The notes: a model not told the origin generated them from the sequence alone. Positions 11,105-21,155 are shown, counted from the first letter of the stretch. The stretch: DNA of 64,000 nt from Elmis aenea (GCA_947652605.1 OX393582.1:17260544-17324543), one strand, 5' to 3'. Program-made: numbers and translations.

Positions 11105-11575
11105 ATAATCACAACTTACTTTGGTTGACAATTTATATTGGATAATTTTCGCAGCTCATTCTCTATAAATGCAACTTCTATAAGTGCATCATACTCTATA
11201 AATGCATTACTCCATATATGCAAAAACATTCTATAAACGCAACTTTCAAAAATCAAGCTACCCGTAGTAAAAACTGTCAGTGTCACAGTCAATCAATCAA
11301 TCATGAAGAAAGTTAATTTAACGATTAAGGATAAGTGTAAAATTTTAAATAAACTTGAAAATACTAAAGAGAAAGACATTTTTTTACCTAATGCAATAAT
11401 AGAAAGATTTTAAAAATATTTTTAAAAAATGGTTTCCTTTACTCTCTAAATGCATCTTTTTTCTATAAATGCATTTTTTTTTAAACATTTGAATCTAACA
11501 ATGTTGCATTTAGAGAGAATTTACTGTATAACCACAATTTGCATTGGTTAATTGTATTGGATAATTGTCAGATAT
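11105..11575. repeat. Duplicated flanks around the pogo relic
   Basis: About 45 bp left of the pogo element (ATAATCACAACTTACTTTGG to GGATAATTTTCG) recurs, diverged, just right of it (ATAACCACAATTTGCATTGG to GGATAATTGTC). The copies run in the same direction. This is far longer than a pogo TA duplication. It suggests insertion into a pre-existing short tandem duplication. Confidence 0.5.
11152..11526 (+). mobile_element. pogo/Tigger relic, internally deleted
   Basis: The ends are inverted repeats: CAGCTCATTCTCTATAAATGC on the left and GCATTTAGAGAGAATTTACTG on the right, followed by TA. Further copies of the subterminal TCTATAAATGCA word occur inside both ends. A 37-codon frame from 11303 (MKKVNLTIKDKCKILNKLE) is the start of the CENP-B-like HTH of pogo transposases and stops at about 11413. 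The DDE domain is absent. It is therefore a deletion derivative that could have moved only in trans. Confidence 0.75.
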
Positions 11576-11664
11576 CATCGTTTTTGGATCATTCTGCAAA
11601 AATATTCACAATTTGCATTTTTGGAACACAAACAACTTCAACAGAATATTATACAAATTTAAAA

Positions 11665-12080
11665 ATGACGGATCTGAAGTCTTTACATTATAAAAGAGGC
11701 AATATTAAATCTCGACTTACGCAGTGTGAGAAATTTTATAATGAAGTACAAGACGAACCCAACTTTTTACTCATAAAATAATACCTATTTGAATGCGAAG
11801 GCAGATTGAAAAAATTAGAACTATTACTAGAAAACTTTGAAGAGGTTCAATTTGAAATAAATATGTTACAAGGCGAAGATTTGTAAGAAAGCATGGTATT
11901 TGAAACACAATATTTTCAAGTTGCTGGTAAACTGAATTTATTATCAAGCGAATACAATTCACCATTAATAGTTTCTACGTCACCATCAAGTGCAATAAAA
12001 TCTAATATAGAACAATCAAGGTTTAGGTACAATAACCAAAAAATGCTTAAATCGCATCATATTAAAACGTCTACTTACTA
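11665..12080 (+). pseudogene. BEL2 gag N-terminal part
   Basis: The first 38 residues are open, then a stop at 11779 interrupts. Continuing frames give a CEGRLKKLELLLENF-like helix similar to the Glu-rich N-terminal helices of BEL1 gag, and another stop near 11885 is followed by MVFETQYFQVAGKLNLL. The frame is lost about 220 bp before the mariner insertion. Confidence 0.6.
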
Positions 12081-12302
12081 ATACGGATCATCTAAAGCAG
12101 CCAAGTCAACTACACAAGCCATCTAAGCAGTTAGTAAGGACGCCGCCATCAGGTCCCAGGGTCTACTTACTAACCAGTAACAAGTGAGTTCATTCATTTT
12201 ATTTTATTTTCTTCATTTCAATTCAAAAAACAATATAGTTCACTTTGCAATAGCACTACGACAGAATTGAAGCAAATGGTTCATAAACGTGCACAAATAT
12301 TA

Positions 12303-13591
12303 GGATGGCAACTAAGTTCCCGCCGTTTTTTTAAATTTGATAATTACGCAAGTTATTAAATGTTTTTGGCATAATGTTTTAAAACATTTGAAAAAGGAGT
12401 CTTTGTTCTACCGGAGACTATGTTTTATTTTTTTGTTTGAGTTTATTTGTCAGTTTGACAGATCATTAAAATGGAATGTCAAGTTGAGAAAAATGAACAT
12501 TTTCGACATGTGCTTCTTTTTGCCTTTAATCAAGGCCATAAAGCCGCAAAAGCTGCTCGTGACATTTGTGCCGTGTATGGAGAGGGTGCCATAGCTGAAA
12601 GAACCGCTTGTGATTGGTATGCCAAGTTCAAAAATGGAAATTTTTGTCTCAACGACGCACCTCGTTCTGGCCGTCCAGTTGAGTTCGATGAAGGCCGATT
12701 AAACCAACTTTTGCATGAAAATTCCCGTCAAACGACAAGGGAACTGGCAGTGAAAATGGAATGCTGCCACACTGCTATAGAGAAGCATCTTCACTTAATG
12801 GGAAAGGTTCAGAAATGTGAAGCATGGGTTCCGCATGCTTTAAATGATCACAACAAAAATCAACGAGCCACAATCTCCGCTGGTTTGCTTGCTCGTCACC
12901 GCTCAACTCATGGACACAAGCAACAATTTCTTTACCGCATCGTTACGGGCGACGAAAAATGGTGCCTGTACATCAATATGAAACAGCGCAAGGAATGGCT
13001 TAGCCCCTGTAGACAAGCAACACCGCGCGTGAAACAAGATCTTCATCCGCGTAAAACGATGTTGTGCGTATGGTGGGACTGGGAAGGGATTATTGATTAC
13101 GAATTGCTTGAACGGAACCAAACGGTCAACGCCGGAACTCTATGTTCAACAGATGGAACGACTCAACATTGCTATTCAAGAGAAAAGACCTAATCGGCAG
13201 CATGGAGTTCTTTTGCTGCACGACAACGCCCGCCCTCATATCGCCAACATGACCAAGCAAGCCATCCAAACGCATGGTTGGGAAGTCCTTCCACACCCGC
13301 CGTACTCACCCGATTTGGCACCAACAGATTTTCACCTCTTTCGATCGCTTTCAAATGCTATGCGTGGAGTTTTGTTCAATACTGATGCAGAATTGAGAGC
13401 TTGGTTGAATGAATTTTTTGAGTCGAAACCGGGTGATTTCTACCAACGAGGTATTGAAAATCTTGTTGAACGTTGGGAAGAAGTTGTAAACAACCAGGGT
13501 GAATACATTATCAATTGATTAGTTGTAAATTTTTGTTGAAAAATAAATTTTTAAAAATTAAAAAAAAACGGCGGGAACTTAGTTGCCAACC
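12303..13591 (+). mobile_element. mariner element, 1289 bp, near complete
   Basis: The ends are inverted repeats of about 30 bp: GGATGGCAACTAAGTTCCCG on the left and CGGGAACTTAGTTGCCAACC on the right, each backed by a T-rich or A-rich run. A TA precedes the left end; the right flank is TG, probably a mutated TA. The length is normal for mariner. It encodes one transposase interrupted by a single frameshift. It lies inside BEL2 gag, so it is the younger insertion. Confidence 0.92.
12471..13518 (+). pseudogene. mariner transposase with one frameshift
   Basis: The N-terminal half (12471 to about 13135) has the paired HTH domain (FRHVLLFAFNQGHKAAKAA, then RSGRPVEFDEGRLNQLL) and the first catalytic Asp in TGDEKW. 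The second half (about 13130-13515, another frame) has HDNARPH and YSPDLAPTDFHLF; 34 residues separate the last two Asp, the mariner D34D signature. A single extra G in a GG at about 13133-13136 appears to be the only break near the join. The region around residues 100-125 looks altered compared with the family. Length (about 348 residues) is normal. Likely recently inactivated. Confidence 0.88.
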
Positions 13592-13740
13592 TGATAAAAG
13601 CACAATTAACTCGTATCCAGTGTGATAAAATTGGAGTGTCGCTTGTCCAGATCAGAGTCATTATTGGATGAGTTTAATATGGTTCAGTTGTAAATTGAAT
13701 CACTAAATGATTTAGAGCTACAATTGTGTGAACGAGATAT

Positions 13741-14400
13741 ATGTATATGAAAATACATATTTTGAAATTATTGCAACAGCAAAACAATAAATATCTGATC
13801 ACGTACAAAAAAAACACTCGCACGCAAGCTCAATCATTTCCATCAATTTCCAGTAAAGTCAATGTCAAAAATGGGTCTCATAATGTTAATGTTAAGTTAC
13901 CCACAATTAATCTACCATTGTTTGATGGTGCTTATGAACAGTGGCTATTATTTCATGATACCTTCACTTCGTAAATTCACTCAAATAGCTCAAATTCAAA
14001 TATTGAAAAATTCCACTATTTGAGAACACTTAAAGGTGACGCCTTCAATGTCATTCATTTAATAGAAACATTTTCAGACAATTACGAAATCGCGTAACAA
14101 TTATTAAAGGATCGATTTGAAAATAAGAGGTTAATTATAAATAGTCATATACCTAAAACCACTTTTTAATTTACCTACAATGTTAAAGGAATCACATATA
14201 GAATTGCGTTAAGTATTAAGACTCTGTAAGCAAACATTTACGTACATTAAAAGTATTGAATCAACCAACCGAACATTGGGATACACTTATTGTGCACATA
14301 ATATCTGAAAAACTTGATATAATCACGAGAATGAAGTGGGAGTCAGTTAAAAGAGAAGGTGATATGCCAACATTACAAGAAATGCTTGAATTTTAGAAAA
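13741..14400 (+). pseudogene. BEL2 gag DUF1759 region, multiply stopped
   Basis: The segment from about 13800 encodes the DUF1759 core (INLPLFDGAYEQWLLFHDTF) followed after a stop by FHYLRTLKGDAFNVI and QLLKDRFENKRL, the same order as BEL1 gag (KYQYLKSSLSGSAANLI). Many stops follow. It continues directly into the zinc-knuckle segment. Confidence 0.65.
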
Positions 14401-14436
14401 TGAAATGTCAAATATTAGAAATTTTAGACAAAGGAA

Positions 14437-14900
14437 ATGGCCTTTAAGGAACAATCTAACCAAAGATTCAAACAAACAAGATCTTATGTGACATTAAATT
14501 ACAACAATCCTTGTTTATTTTGTAAAGATAGTCATGCAATTTATAACTGTCAGTCATTTCTAAATCTTCCTATAAATTCAAGAATACAGGAGGCAGAGAA
14601 GTTATCAATATGTTTGAATTGTTTAAGGAAAAACCATAACAATGCTATTTGTAGTCAGGTTCTTGTAAAAAATGTGGTAAAAAACACAACACATTACTTC
14701 ATATCGACGAATCACAGTCAGAAAAGCATTCAGTAACTTTATCAAATCATGTTATGGAAGAAACCACGCAGGTTTTATTGTCAACTGCGTATGTGCAAGT
14801 AAGAGACAAATATGGCGGAATGAATGCAAAGTCTTCTTAGACTCAGGTTCACAATCAAACTTTATAACTGATTAATTATGCAGCAAATTACAATTACAAA
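14437..14900 (+). pseudogene. BEL2 zinc knuckles and protease relic
   Basis: 14437-14736 stays open and contains two knuckles: CLFCKDSHAIYNC (C-x2-C-x3-H-x4-C) and CLNCLRKNHNNAIC (C-x2-C-x4-H-x4-C), the typical BEL gag pair. After a frameshift, VLLSTAYVQVRDKYG and a FLDSGSQSNFI-like stretch (about 14770-14865) correspond to the aspartic protease; the DSG motif is visible but out of frame with its upstream part. Sequence then decays beyond recognition by about 15000. Confidence 0.7.
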
Positions 14901-15338
14901 GGACGAAAATTAAGTGCAATGCAAGAAGTAGTAAGGGCAAACACATAACCTATTAAAAATAAATGAATAATTGTTTTCTTTTATTATCAAAGCAAAAGCA
15001 AAACCCGTAATAGTTATGGGATGACCCTGATATTACAAAAGTTTGTTAATGATGACAACAAAGTATGCTGTAATAGAATTCCATACCAAAAAAGTTGTAA
15101 TCGACTAATGACCGTTGCACTCAATGCACACAAGTAAATTGCATTTATGTCTAACTACTTTTCATTCGTTGATTTAGAAAGGACCTGATAACTTTTAACT
15201 TAACCAATTGATTGAAGTACTACATGAATATAACGTTACGAACGGAATGGTTTTACTAACCAACAACATACATACACCAACAATGATTTGAAAATTAAGG
15301 CATTAGTAAAAATAAAATAAATAACAAGTAAAAAAAAA

Positions 15339-15558
15339 ACTTTTTGAAAACAGGATTTTATTAAAGTGTACTAAAAGAAAACATTTTTTTTAAAGCTTGT
15401 CACGAGAAGTTCAAAGGTATTTAATTCAACATTAAAATAATCCTATTTCTGTCGAATTAAATACCTATGAACTTCTCATGACAAGCTTTTAGGAAAATTG
15501 ATTTTCTACTTTTTAGTACATTTAAAAAAAGAGGTTGTTTTTAAAAAGCCATCACCAT
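15339..15558. mobile_element. Foldback MITE, about 220-bp hairpin
   Basis: Two arms of about 100 bp are inverted copies around a short loop: for example GCTTGTCACGAGAAGTTCAAAGG (first 20 shared with few changes) in the left arm and its complement in the right arm at 15470-15487. Outer parts GTGTACTAAAAG and CTTTTTAGTACAT also pair. There is no coding sequence. It resembles palindromic MITEs. No target duplication could be assigned. Confidence 0.65.
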
Positions 15559-15599
15559 GGTACGCAGTACAATAACATACATGACTGCAAACTGCGTAA

Positions 15600-15857
15600 A
15601 AATAGCTAAAATGGACTATTTTGAGAATAAGCTGTGCAGTTACGAGAATGGACAAAATTAGTAACAAAAAAATCGGTAGAAGAATTGGAGTACAAAAAGA
15701 CGTAATTGGCTATATGGTAGAAAAGAGACCCACCTTATATGGATATGTTAGAAGAACAGACAGACATAGATAGCACGCGTCACCGAATGGAATTTCTATA
15801 GCCAAAAGAAAAAGAGGCAAATGATCATGAACGAATGAAGTAGACAATGTGATGGAA
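15600..15857 (+). pseudogene. LINE 3' coding fragment
   Basis: Frames on the + strand read LYGYVRRTDRHR followed by a frameshift and IAKRKRGK and NEVDNVM-like words. This matches the basic 'WYGHV-RM...R..KRRRGRP' tail of many insect LINE ORF2 proteins. A MITE sits directly after it. Stops are frequent. Confidence 0.5.
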
Positions 15858-15865
15858 CCAAAAGG

Positions 15866-16186
15866 CCTCTACTCACCTACCAATTTGTCGGTACAACCGA
15901 CCGACCATTCCGATAAATTGTTTAATGTGTAGTCTGTCACCCGACCAACCCGACAGTTGGACAAGTTGGAACGGTCGGGTGGCCGGACCATCCAACAAGC
16001 CAATCGCCCCACCACATTTCTCTAGATAAGGACTATTAAACCGAAAATTTAAAGCTATTTATAAATTTGTTATCCACAAAATGGCATCAGTCAAAATAAT
16101 AAAAAAAGTTATGACGTTTATGCTGTGTTGGTTGGACTGGTCGGAAGGTGTGTAGACAAAACCCAACACGGATAATGAGTAGAGGC
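15866..16186. mobile_element. MITE with CCTCTACTCA termini and 8-bp target duplication
   Basis: Left end CCTCTACTCA and right end TGAGTAGAGG are exact inverted repeats. Flanks CCAAAAGG (15858-15865) and CTAAAAGG (16187-16194) form a 7/8 target duplication, pointing to hAT or P-type insertion. The interior has repeated CCGACC/GGTCGG words and no coding frame. It interrupts LINE-like sequence. Confidence 0.6.
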
Positions 16187-16199
16187 CTAAAAGGTCAAT

Positions 16200-16960
16200 T
16201 TTAAGATTTTAACCGTCATTATTTTTTAAATAACAAAAAAAGTTCTTTTACATAAGAAAATTAAACGCTAGAGTTCTAAGAATGTGAAGAATTTAAGAGG
16301 AATATGAATTTGAGTCACGCTGAAATTATTTATAGTGTTTTATAGCACAACTGGATCAAAACTGATTAATCTTAAATTAACTGGTTATAAGAAATAGATT
16401 GGGTAAATACAAACATCAGATTTTTGCGCATAACGAAAACTAATTTTATTTAATGGTAATATCAAACTTGCATCAACGTCGCTATGAAACTGGCGCTTTT
16501 TTGTTGTGATTGATGTGTTCCCAATGATGAACGTAGAAATTGGAATACTGTTGATACATCGTTACTAAAACATATTATTATTCCTCAGTGTATTTTACAA
16601 AGCGTCTGTATCACGTTACACAGCATGGATTCATTTCATAACATTGCCAAGGCAACCTTTACTGTATTACAATTAAAACGAATTTCTAATTAATTTAATA
16701 AATCACCGAAGTACAGTTATACATATATGGATTTGCGATATTACACATCACTATTTCTGCTTCATAGACATTTATGTGAGCCGATATCGACATCTGCAGT
16801 GATAAATAATTTGCAATGAATGAATAATTTGGTAAAATCGGATACATTGAATTAAACGAACATGTATTTATTTTCTCCGAAAACCTAATGCGTTACATAT
16901 TTATATTAAGTGGACACGAAATTCCCTTGCGCTTGTTTGCAGACCTAAATTTGATTATGA
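16200..16960. other. No gene recognised
   Basis: AT-rich; no frame with family resemblance, no terminal repeats seen. Confidence 0.4.
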
Positions 16961-16964
16961 TATA

Positions 16965-18660
16965 TTGGAATTTCAGGGCCTAAAACAGGTTAAAATGGGC
17001 TCCTCTCTTCTCGGATTTTTTTTTACAATTGTTAGGATGCTGGAAAATAAAGTCTTTGGTATATGCTATGCAGACGACATGGTATTATTTGAGGAAACAA
17101 AAGAAGATCTGCAAATACTGATCAGTTTAATCAGACTAGCAGAAAAGAGTGAAACAGGTTCAGAAATACAAATATCTAGGTGTCACAGTAAATGCCAAAG
17201 GAAATGTAAAGGACCAAATTAGTAAGACAATCTGAAAAACGGGAAGACTTTACGTACAACACTATAAAGTCGAACTTCTTGGAGAAAAGAATTAACGAAA
17301 CAAAGATGGGCTAAAGTTAGTTACCCTTTACGTATGGATATAAATCTTGGGCTTTAGCCATACGAAAACAGAACTAACCATCGGTTAGTTCTGAAAAAAT
17401 AGAAGGAAAAACAAGAAAGGATACAATAAGGGGCAAACTTTTTTAAGAAACTTTAAAATAGCGTCTATAAAGACAATAAAGCTGTATTACATTATACAAT
17501 TTCTTGTACAATCTAGATGTATAGTATTTTGATTAGTTCCTACAATTGCTATTTGAAATTTATACAAGTTCTTGTTCAAGAATTGGTGCAGGCGCATGCG
17601 CAGTTTGCTTTAAATCTTTAATTTGTCAATATCGACAATCCTGTCAGACAATTTTGAGTTTATATTAAGAGATAGATGGTGAACCATAACCATGGAATGG
17701 ATATAGGAAAAGAATTTACTGTAGCAGGTACGATTGTTGCATGTATATTGCTTAAAAGCTTGCTACAAAGACAAGTAAACAGAAAATGTAAAAGAAATCA
17801 AAGACATGGCAAGAAAAGTGGTTAAAAAGGAGAAAGAAAGGACATGCTACATTAAATATGCTGCGAAATGAACTTGCAATGGAGGATCCTGATTCGTTCA
17901 AAAATTATCTACGAATGGACGATAAAACTGTCAAAGAGTTTGTTATCTTGCATCGACGGAAAGATTAAAAAACAAGACACACACCTTCGTAAAAGTATAT
18001 CAGCAGAAAAAAGGTTTGTTATCTTCATCATTAATTAGAACTTATAAAACCTGATTATTTATGTACCTGTTATTTTTTTAAGACTGGCAGTTACTCTACG
18101 GTATTTAGCATCAGGCCATTCGTACAGAGATCTGATGTTCGCTACTAGAATTCGACGCACTTGTGACATTTTATAACGTTCCGAACGGTTCCGACCAGTT
18201 CCGACGTTTTCTCCTTACTACGCAAGCTCTCAAACAAATTGTATGGAAAATAGTATCAAAAATATAGCAGATTCTAATATTTATCGCACAATCTAGAAGC
18301 AAGCCAATCTGCATGCAATTTGCTGTATGAACTACACAATTTAGATTGTACAAGATATTGGACAATTTCTTGTACAAGAAATTGTATAATGTAATACAGC
18401 TTCAATACAGGAAAGTTTATTGAAATGATATGAACATAGCAGAATAAAAGAAGAAAGACTAACGGGAAAAAGGTTTGAAGCTAGAGAAGCTTGAAAGATC
18501 GAGACGGACCGTGAGAAGAAGAAATGAGTCACGTAGCAGAGGCCAAAGGATTAAAATTAGAGGATTATAAAGATCAGGCTCATGATAAAAAAGTGGAACA
18601 ATTCTGGAAACAAGACACCTATAAAGTCAACTCAAATTAAGTGTTACACAGCAAGGTAAA
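16965..18660 (+). pseudogene. LINE ORF2 relic (RT palm to C-terminus), split by a Harbinger
   Basis: The first part (16965-17478) has the RT active-site motif CYADDMVLFEETKEDLQ and, after a frameshift, KYLGVTVNAKGNVKDQI and a GYESWAL-like stretch. Coding resumes at 18403 beyond the inserted element with IQESLLK, YEHSRIKEERLTGKR and, in another frame, AEAKGLKLEDYKDQAHDKK, the usual 'W.GHV.R....R.GRP...W' LINE tail. It ends at about 18660 without a clear poly(A) tail. The 5' half of the LINE is absent, consistent with 5' truncation. Confidence 0.65.
17479..18402 (+). mobile_element. PIF/Harbinger element A, 924 bp, 33-bp perfect TIRs
   Basis: The TIR starts AAGCTGTATTACATTATACA and ends TTTCTTGTACAA; 33 bp are identical on both sides, and the right end has an extra inner copy of the last part. 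The flanks are CAATA on both sides (17474-17478 and 18403-18407). Inside, 17845-18180 encodes the N-terminus of a Harbinger transposase (EDPDSFKNYLRMDDKTVKEF; after an intron-like gap, LAVTLRYLASGHSYRDLMF). The DDE part is missing. It is inserted in a LINE whose coding resumes past it. Confidence 0.75.
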
Positions 18661-18679
18661 ACGCCATAGTATTTAAAAA

Positions 18680-18861
18680 TCGAAATACTTTTTTATCAAT
18701 GTACAAGTGATTGGTGATGCTAGTTTAAAAATTCTTGATTTCATTGCCCACTGGCCTGGTTCAGCTAATGATTGAACTATTTTTAATAACAGCGCCGTAA
18801 AAGTGAAGTTTAAATATGGAATGTTTGGAAATTTTATGCTGTAAGGTGATATCCAGTAGTA
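18680..18861 (+). pseudogene. PIF/Harbinger B transposase, central part
   Basis: Reads VQVIGDASLKILDFIAHWPG (first catalytic Asp in GDA), SAND-stop-TIFNNSAVKVKF and YGMFGNFML-stop-GDIQ, the middle of a DDE_Tnp_4 domain. Two in-frame stops occur. The C-terminal part continues only at 21205, after a 2.34-kb interruption that begins at 18862. Confidence 0.7.
18760..18861 (+). repeat. 102-bp direct repeat, left copy
   Basis: From TTCAGCTAATGATTGAACTA to ATCCAGTAGTA, base-for-base identical to 21205-21306. Both copies carry the same in-frame stops of the Harbinger transposase, so the duplication happened after the transposase had decayed. Confidence 0.95.
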
Positions 18862-19349
18862 TCGTTGGGCAATTTTTGATTTGTGAGCGATTTTATGAAA
18901 AGATGCAACCACGGTAATAAAATAATTTCTTTAGCAGCCGGTCGACAGTTTTGAAACGCTCAGACATTCACTCATCCAATTTTTACGAACTGTCAAAATA
19001 TTACATCCTTACCACATATTTAATTAAATTTTAATTCATTGTAAATTATTCAAAAACTTATTTTGCATTTCACTACTGTAATAGTAAAGAAAATATTTTA
19101 CATTTACAATTATTGTGTTTATTATTATTATTCTTTGACATTTTAAATCACAATTTGTCCAATGAATGCTAAATTTTTCCCGAGTTTATTGTAATCCATG
19201 AAACAAATAATTTGAACATAACAACAATTAGTATACATTTATCTGTTACTCTGTTGCATTTATATACGTCAAAATTTTTTCACCTTAACACTTCAAACAA
19301 CACTTTCTTAATTGCTGCTATTATCGTAATGTTTTAACATACTTTTTAG
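18862..19349. other. Left part of the 2.34-kb insert, no coding call
   Basis: AT-rich sequence upstream of the first recognised exon of the RGG gene. An earlier exon and promoter may lie here but I cannot identify them. A splice acceptor (TTTTTAG) closes the segment at 19349. Confidence 0.4.
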
Positions 19350-20138
19350 CAGTCTACAGAACTTGAAATGTCTACAGAAGTTGAAATGTCTACAGAAGTT
19401 GAAATGTCTACAGAAGTTGAAATGGCTACAGAGCCAATACAGTCATTATTAACTGAAGAGAAAGAAGAACAGCCAGCACAAAAGTGTCCAGCGCTGAACC
19501 CCCTAACGCTGCAATTGCTACCACGGTTAAAAAACTATAATCTTCGAGAGTTCGAAGAAAGTATTTATCCCATTACCGAACATCCGAGAGGATATTTAGG
19601 GGCTTCCCGTTGTAAGTAAAATTAATTGTAACTTATAACATGTTATCATATACATATATCTATTTTATAGATCATAATACGTCAAATAGACGAGATAGTT
19701 TACGTGGCGGCGGCGGTGGAGGCGACAGCATCGTCGGTGGAGGCGACAGCATTGAAGATAGTGAGGAAAGTAATAGTGCAAGAAGCGAGAGAGGAGAGAA
19801 ATGATAGAGGAGGAAACGAAAGAGGAGGAGGTAGAGGCAGAGGCGGAGGCGGAGGTGGAAGCAGAGGCGGAGGCCGAGGTAGAGGAAGAGGCGGAGGTAG
19901 CGGCGGTGGGAGAGGCAGAGGCGGTAGAGGGCGTGGAGGATATGGAAGAGATGCTGGAGGGTGGAGATACAAACATCAAAAAAGAGCAAAGAAAAATAGA
20001 AACGGCCAAAACGACAATGTAGGTCGATTATTAGAGGCCGTATTAAACGTAAAGTCGCTTTGTTAGAGCCACTACAATTTCATATTGATATATTTTATTT
20101 TGCAGGAACAAAAACGAAGCCGCATCGGCCATTATTAG
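19350..20138 (+). CDS. Intron-containing gene fragment, RGG-box protein
   Basis: Three exons are supported by splice signals: 19350-19611 (acceptor TTTTTAG, donor GTAAGT), 19671-20018 (acceptor TTTTATAG, donor GTAGGT) and 20106-20138 (acceptor TTTTGCAG, stop TAG). A poly(A) signal AATAAA follows at about 20200. Exon 1 has four STEVEM-like hexapeptides, then an unrecognised stretch (LLPRLKNYNLREFEESIYPI). Exon 2 ends with a Gly/Arg-rich RGG domain (RGGNERGGGRGRGG) and a basic tail (WRYKHQKRAKKNRNG); exon 3 adds EQKRSRIGHY. Using 19671, exon 2 starts in a frame that stops at 19802; an AG 19 bp downstream (exon from 19690) keeps the frame open to the end. RGG domains bind RNA; I do not recognise the protein. 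It may be a partial host-gene copy. Confidence 0.5.
19353..19424 (+). repeat. 18-bp tandem repeat, four units
   Basis: TCTACAGAAGTTGAAATG is repeated four times (the first with one change), encoding the STEVEM hexapeptides of the RGG gene. A fifth, diverged unit follows (GCTACAGAG). Confidence 0.95.
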
Positions 20139-20350
20139 TTTTAATTTTTTATTTTTTTTTAAACTTTTCAATGTTTGTTAATTTTGTTTCGTTAATTTAT
20201 GAATAAATGTTTATTTATAAAAAGTTCTTAATATTTACTCATCTTACGATCATTTTATAATAACTAAATATTTATTGTAATCGCATCTTCATGAATCGAT
20301 ACTTATTGTCGTATAAAAGAACATCCAAATGACTAAATTGAAAATCTTAA

Positions 20351-20575
20351 CACGTTCAATGCCGGCCATGAATTTATAGGCGCATTTGTAGGCCCGGCCA
20401 ATATTTTATATAAAGTTCATTCAACGCACCATTTGAAATTCAGAACCTCATATGAAGCGCCAGTGAAACAGCTAAGCATTATATTTTATATTTACCAGGA
20501 CGCATACCATGCGTCCACGGCGCATCGAATGAGTGTCGCTAGGACGCAACGTATGCGTCCGCGGCGCTGAACGTG
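20351..20575. mobile_element. piggyBac-type MITE, 225 bp, TTAA flanks
   Basis: The element begins CACGTTCAATGCCG and ends CGGCGCTGAACGTG, inverted repeats with two mismatches in 14. It is flanked exactly by TTAA on both sides (20347-20350 and 20576-20579). Inside are two GGACGCAN-type palindromes near 20500-20520 and 20542-20560. No coding sequence. Termini and target match insect piggyBac-derived MITEs. Confidence 0.85.
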
Positions 20576-20814
20576 TTAATCGTTTGTTCAGTGTATTGTA
20601 TTAATTCGTGCTTTTTTTTGACAAGCACATAAAAAACAAATCCACATTTCAGTTGAATTTACACATTTATCGAACTGTAAAGTTTTGACACATATTCAAT
20701 TCATAATTGAACGCATTGCAAGCTATTTAAAAAAATATTTTTTTTTGATTTACCACTATAATCAGTAATGTAAGTATAATCTGTTCATATTTTTTGTTTT
20801 CATCGCAAATAAAA

Positions 20815-21155
20815 ATTTTACGCGCAAAGAGAATTCTACGCTCAGAGAGAATTTCACGCGCAAAGAGAATTCTATGCGCAACACTCATTCGGTCGCGGTC
20901 CTCGCCTAACCAATTAGTTTATCTCGCGAACGGTATCGCTTGGAGTCTTGCACTAAACGAAAGGTAATTCTGCGACAAGAGAGTTCTACGCACAGAAGGA
21001 ATTCTACGCGCAAAGAGAATTCTACACGCAAAGAATTCTACGCTCAAAAAAAATTTTACGCGCAAAGAGAATATTACGCGCAAAGAGAATTCTACGCTCA
21101 ATGAGAATTCTACGCTCAATGAGAATTTTTCGCGCAAAGAGAATTCTACGCGCTA
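20815..21155. repeat. Minisatellite built on GAATTCTACGCGCAAAGA
   Basis: About 14 degenerate copies of an 18-20-bp unit (variants GAATTCTACGCTCAATGA, GAATATTACGCGCAAAGA) form two blocks, 20815-20882 and about 20965-21155. They are separated by about 80 bp (CTCATTCGGTCGCGGTCCTC onward) that is GC-richer. The array lies at the right end of the 2.34-kb insert, next to the right 102-bp repeat. Confidence 0.9.

Larger units (their letters stand above)
11560..14990 (+). mobile_element. BEL/Pao element (BEL2), decayed, split by a mariner
   Basis: Gag, zinc-knuckle and protease sequence of a BEL element can be followed through many stops, with a mariner inserted in gag at 12303-13591. Gag starts at ATG 11665 (MTDLKSLHYKRG) and is homologous to BEL1 gag. 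Downstream of the mariner come DUF1759 (KLPTINLPLFDGAYEQWLLF at 13891-13950), zinc knuckles and a short protease relic. No LTR was recognised at either end, and nothing of RT or integrase follows. Confidence 0.75.

Noticed and set aside
19665..20022. Open frames on the minus strand over the GGN-rich region, 90-114 codons, Ser/Pro/Leu-rich
   Set aside because: They are antisense reflections of the Gly/Arg-rich exon; low-complexity GGN repeats keep several frames open by composition.
20919..21137. Minus-strand frame reading repeated SLSVEF-like units
   Set aside because: It is a translation of the GAATTCTACGCGC minisatellite and has no start context or family similarity.
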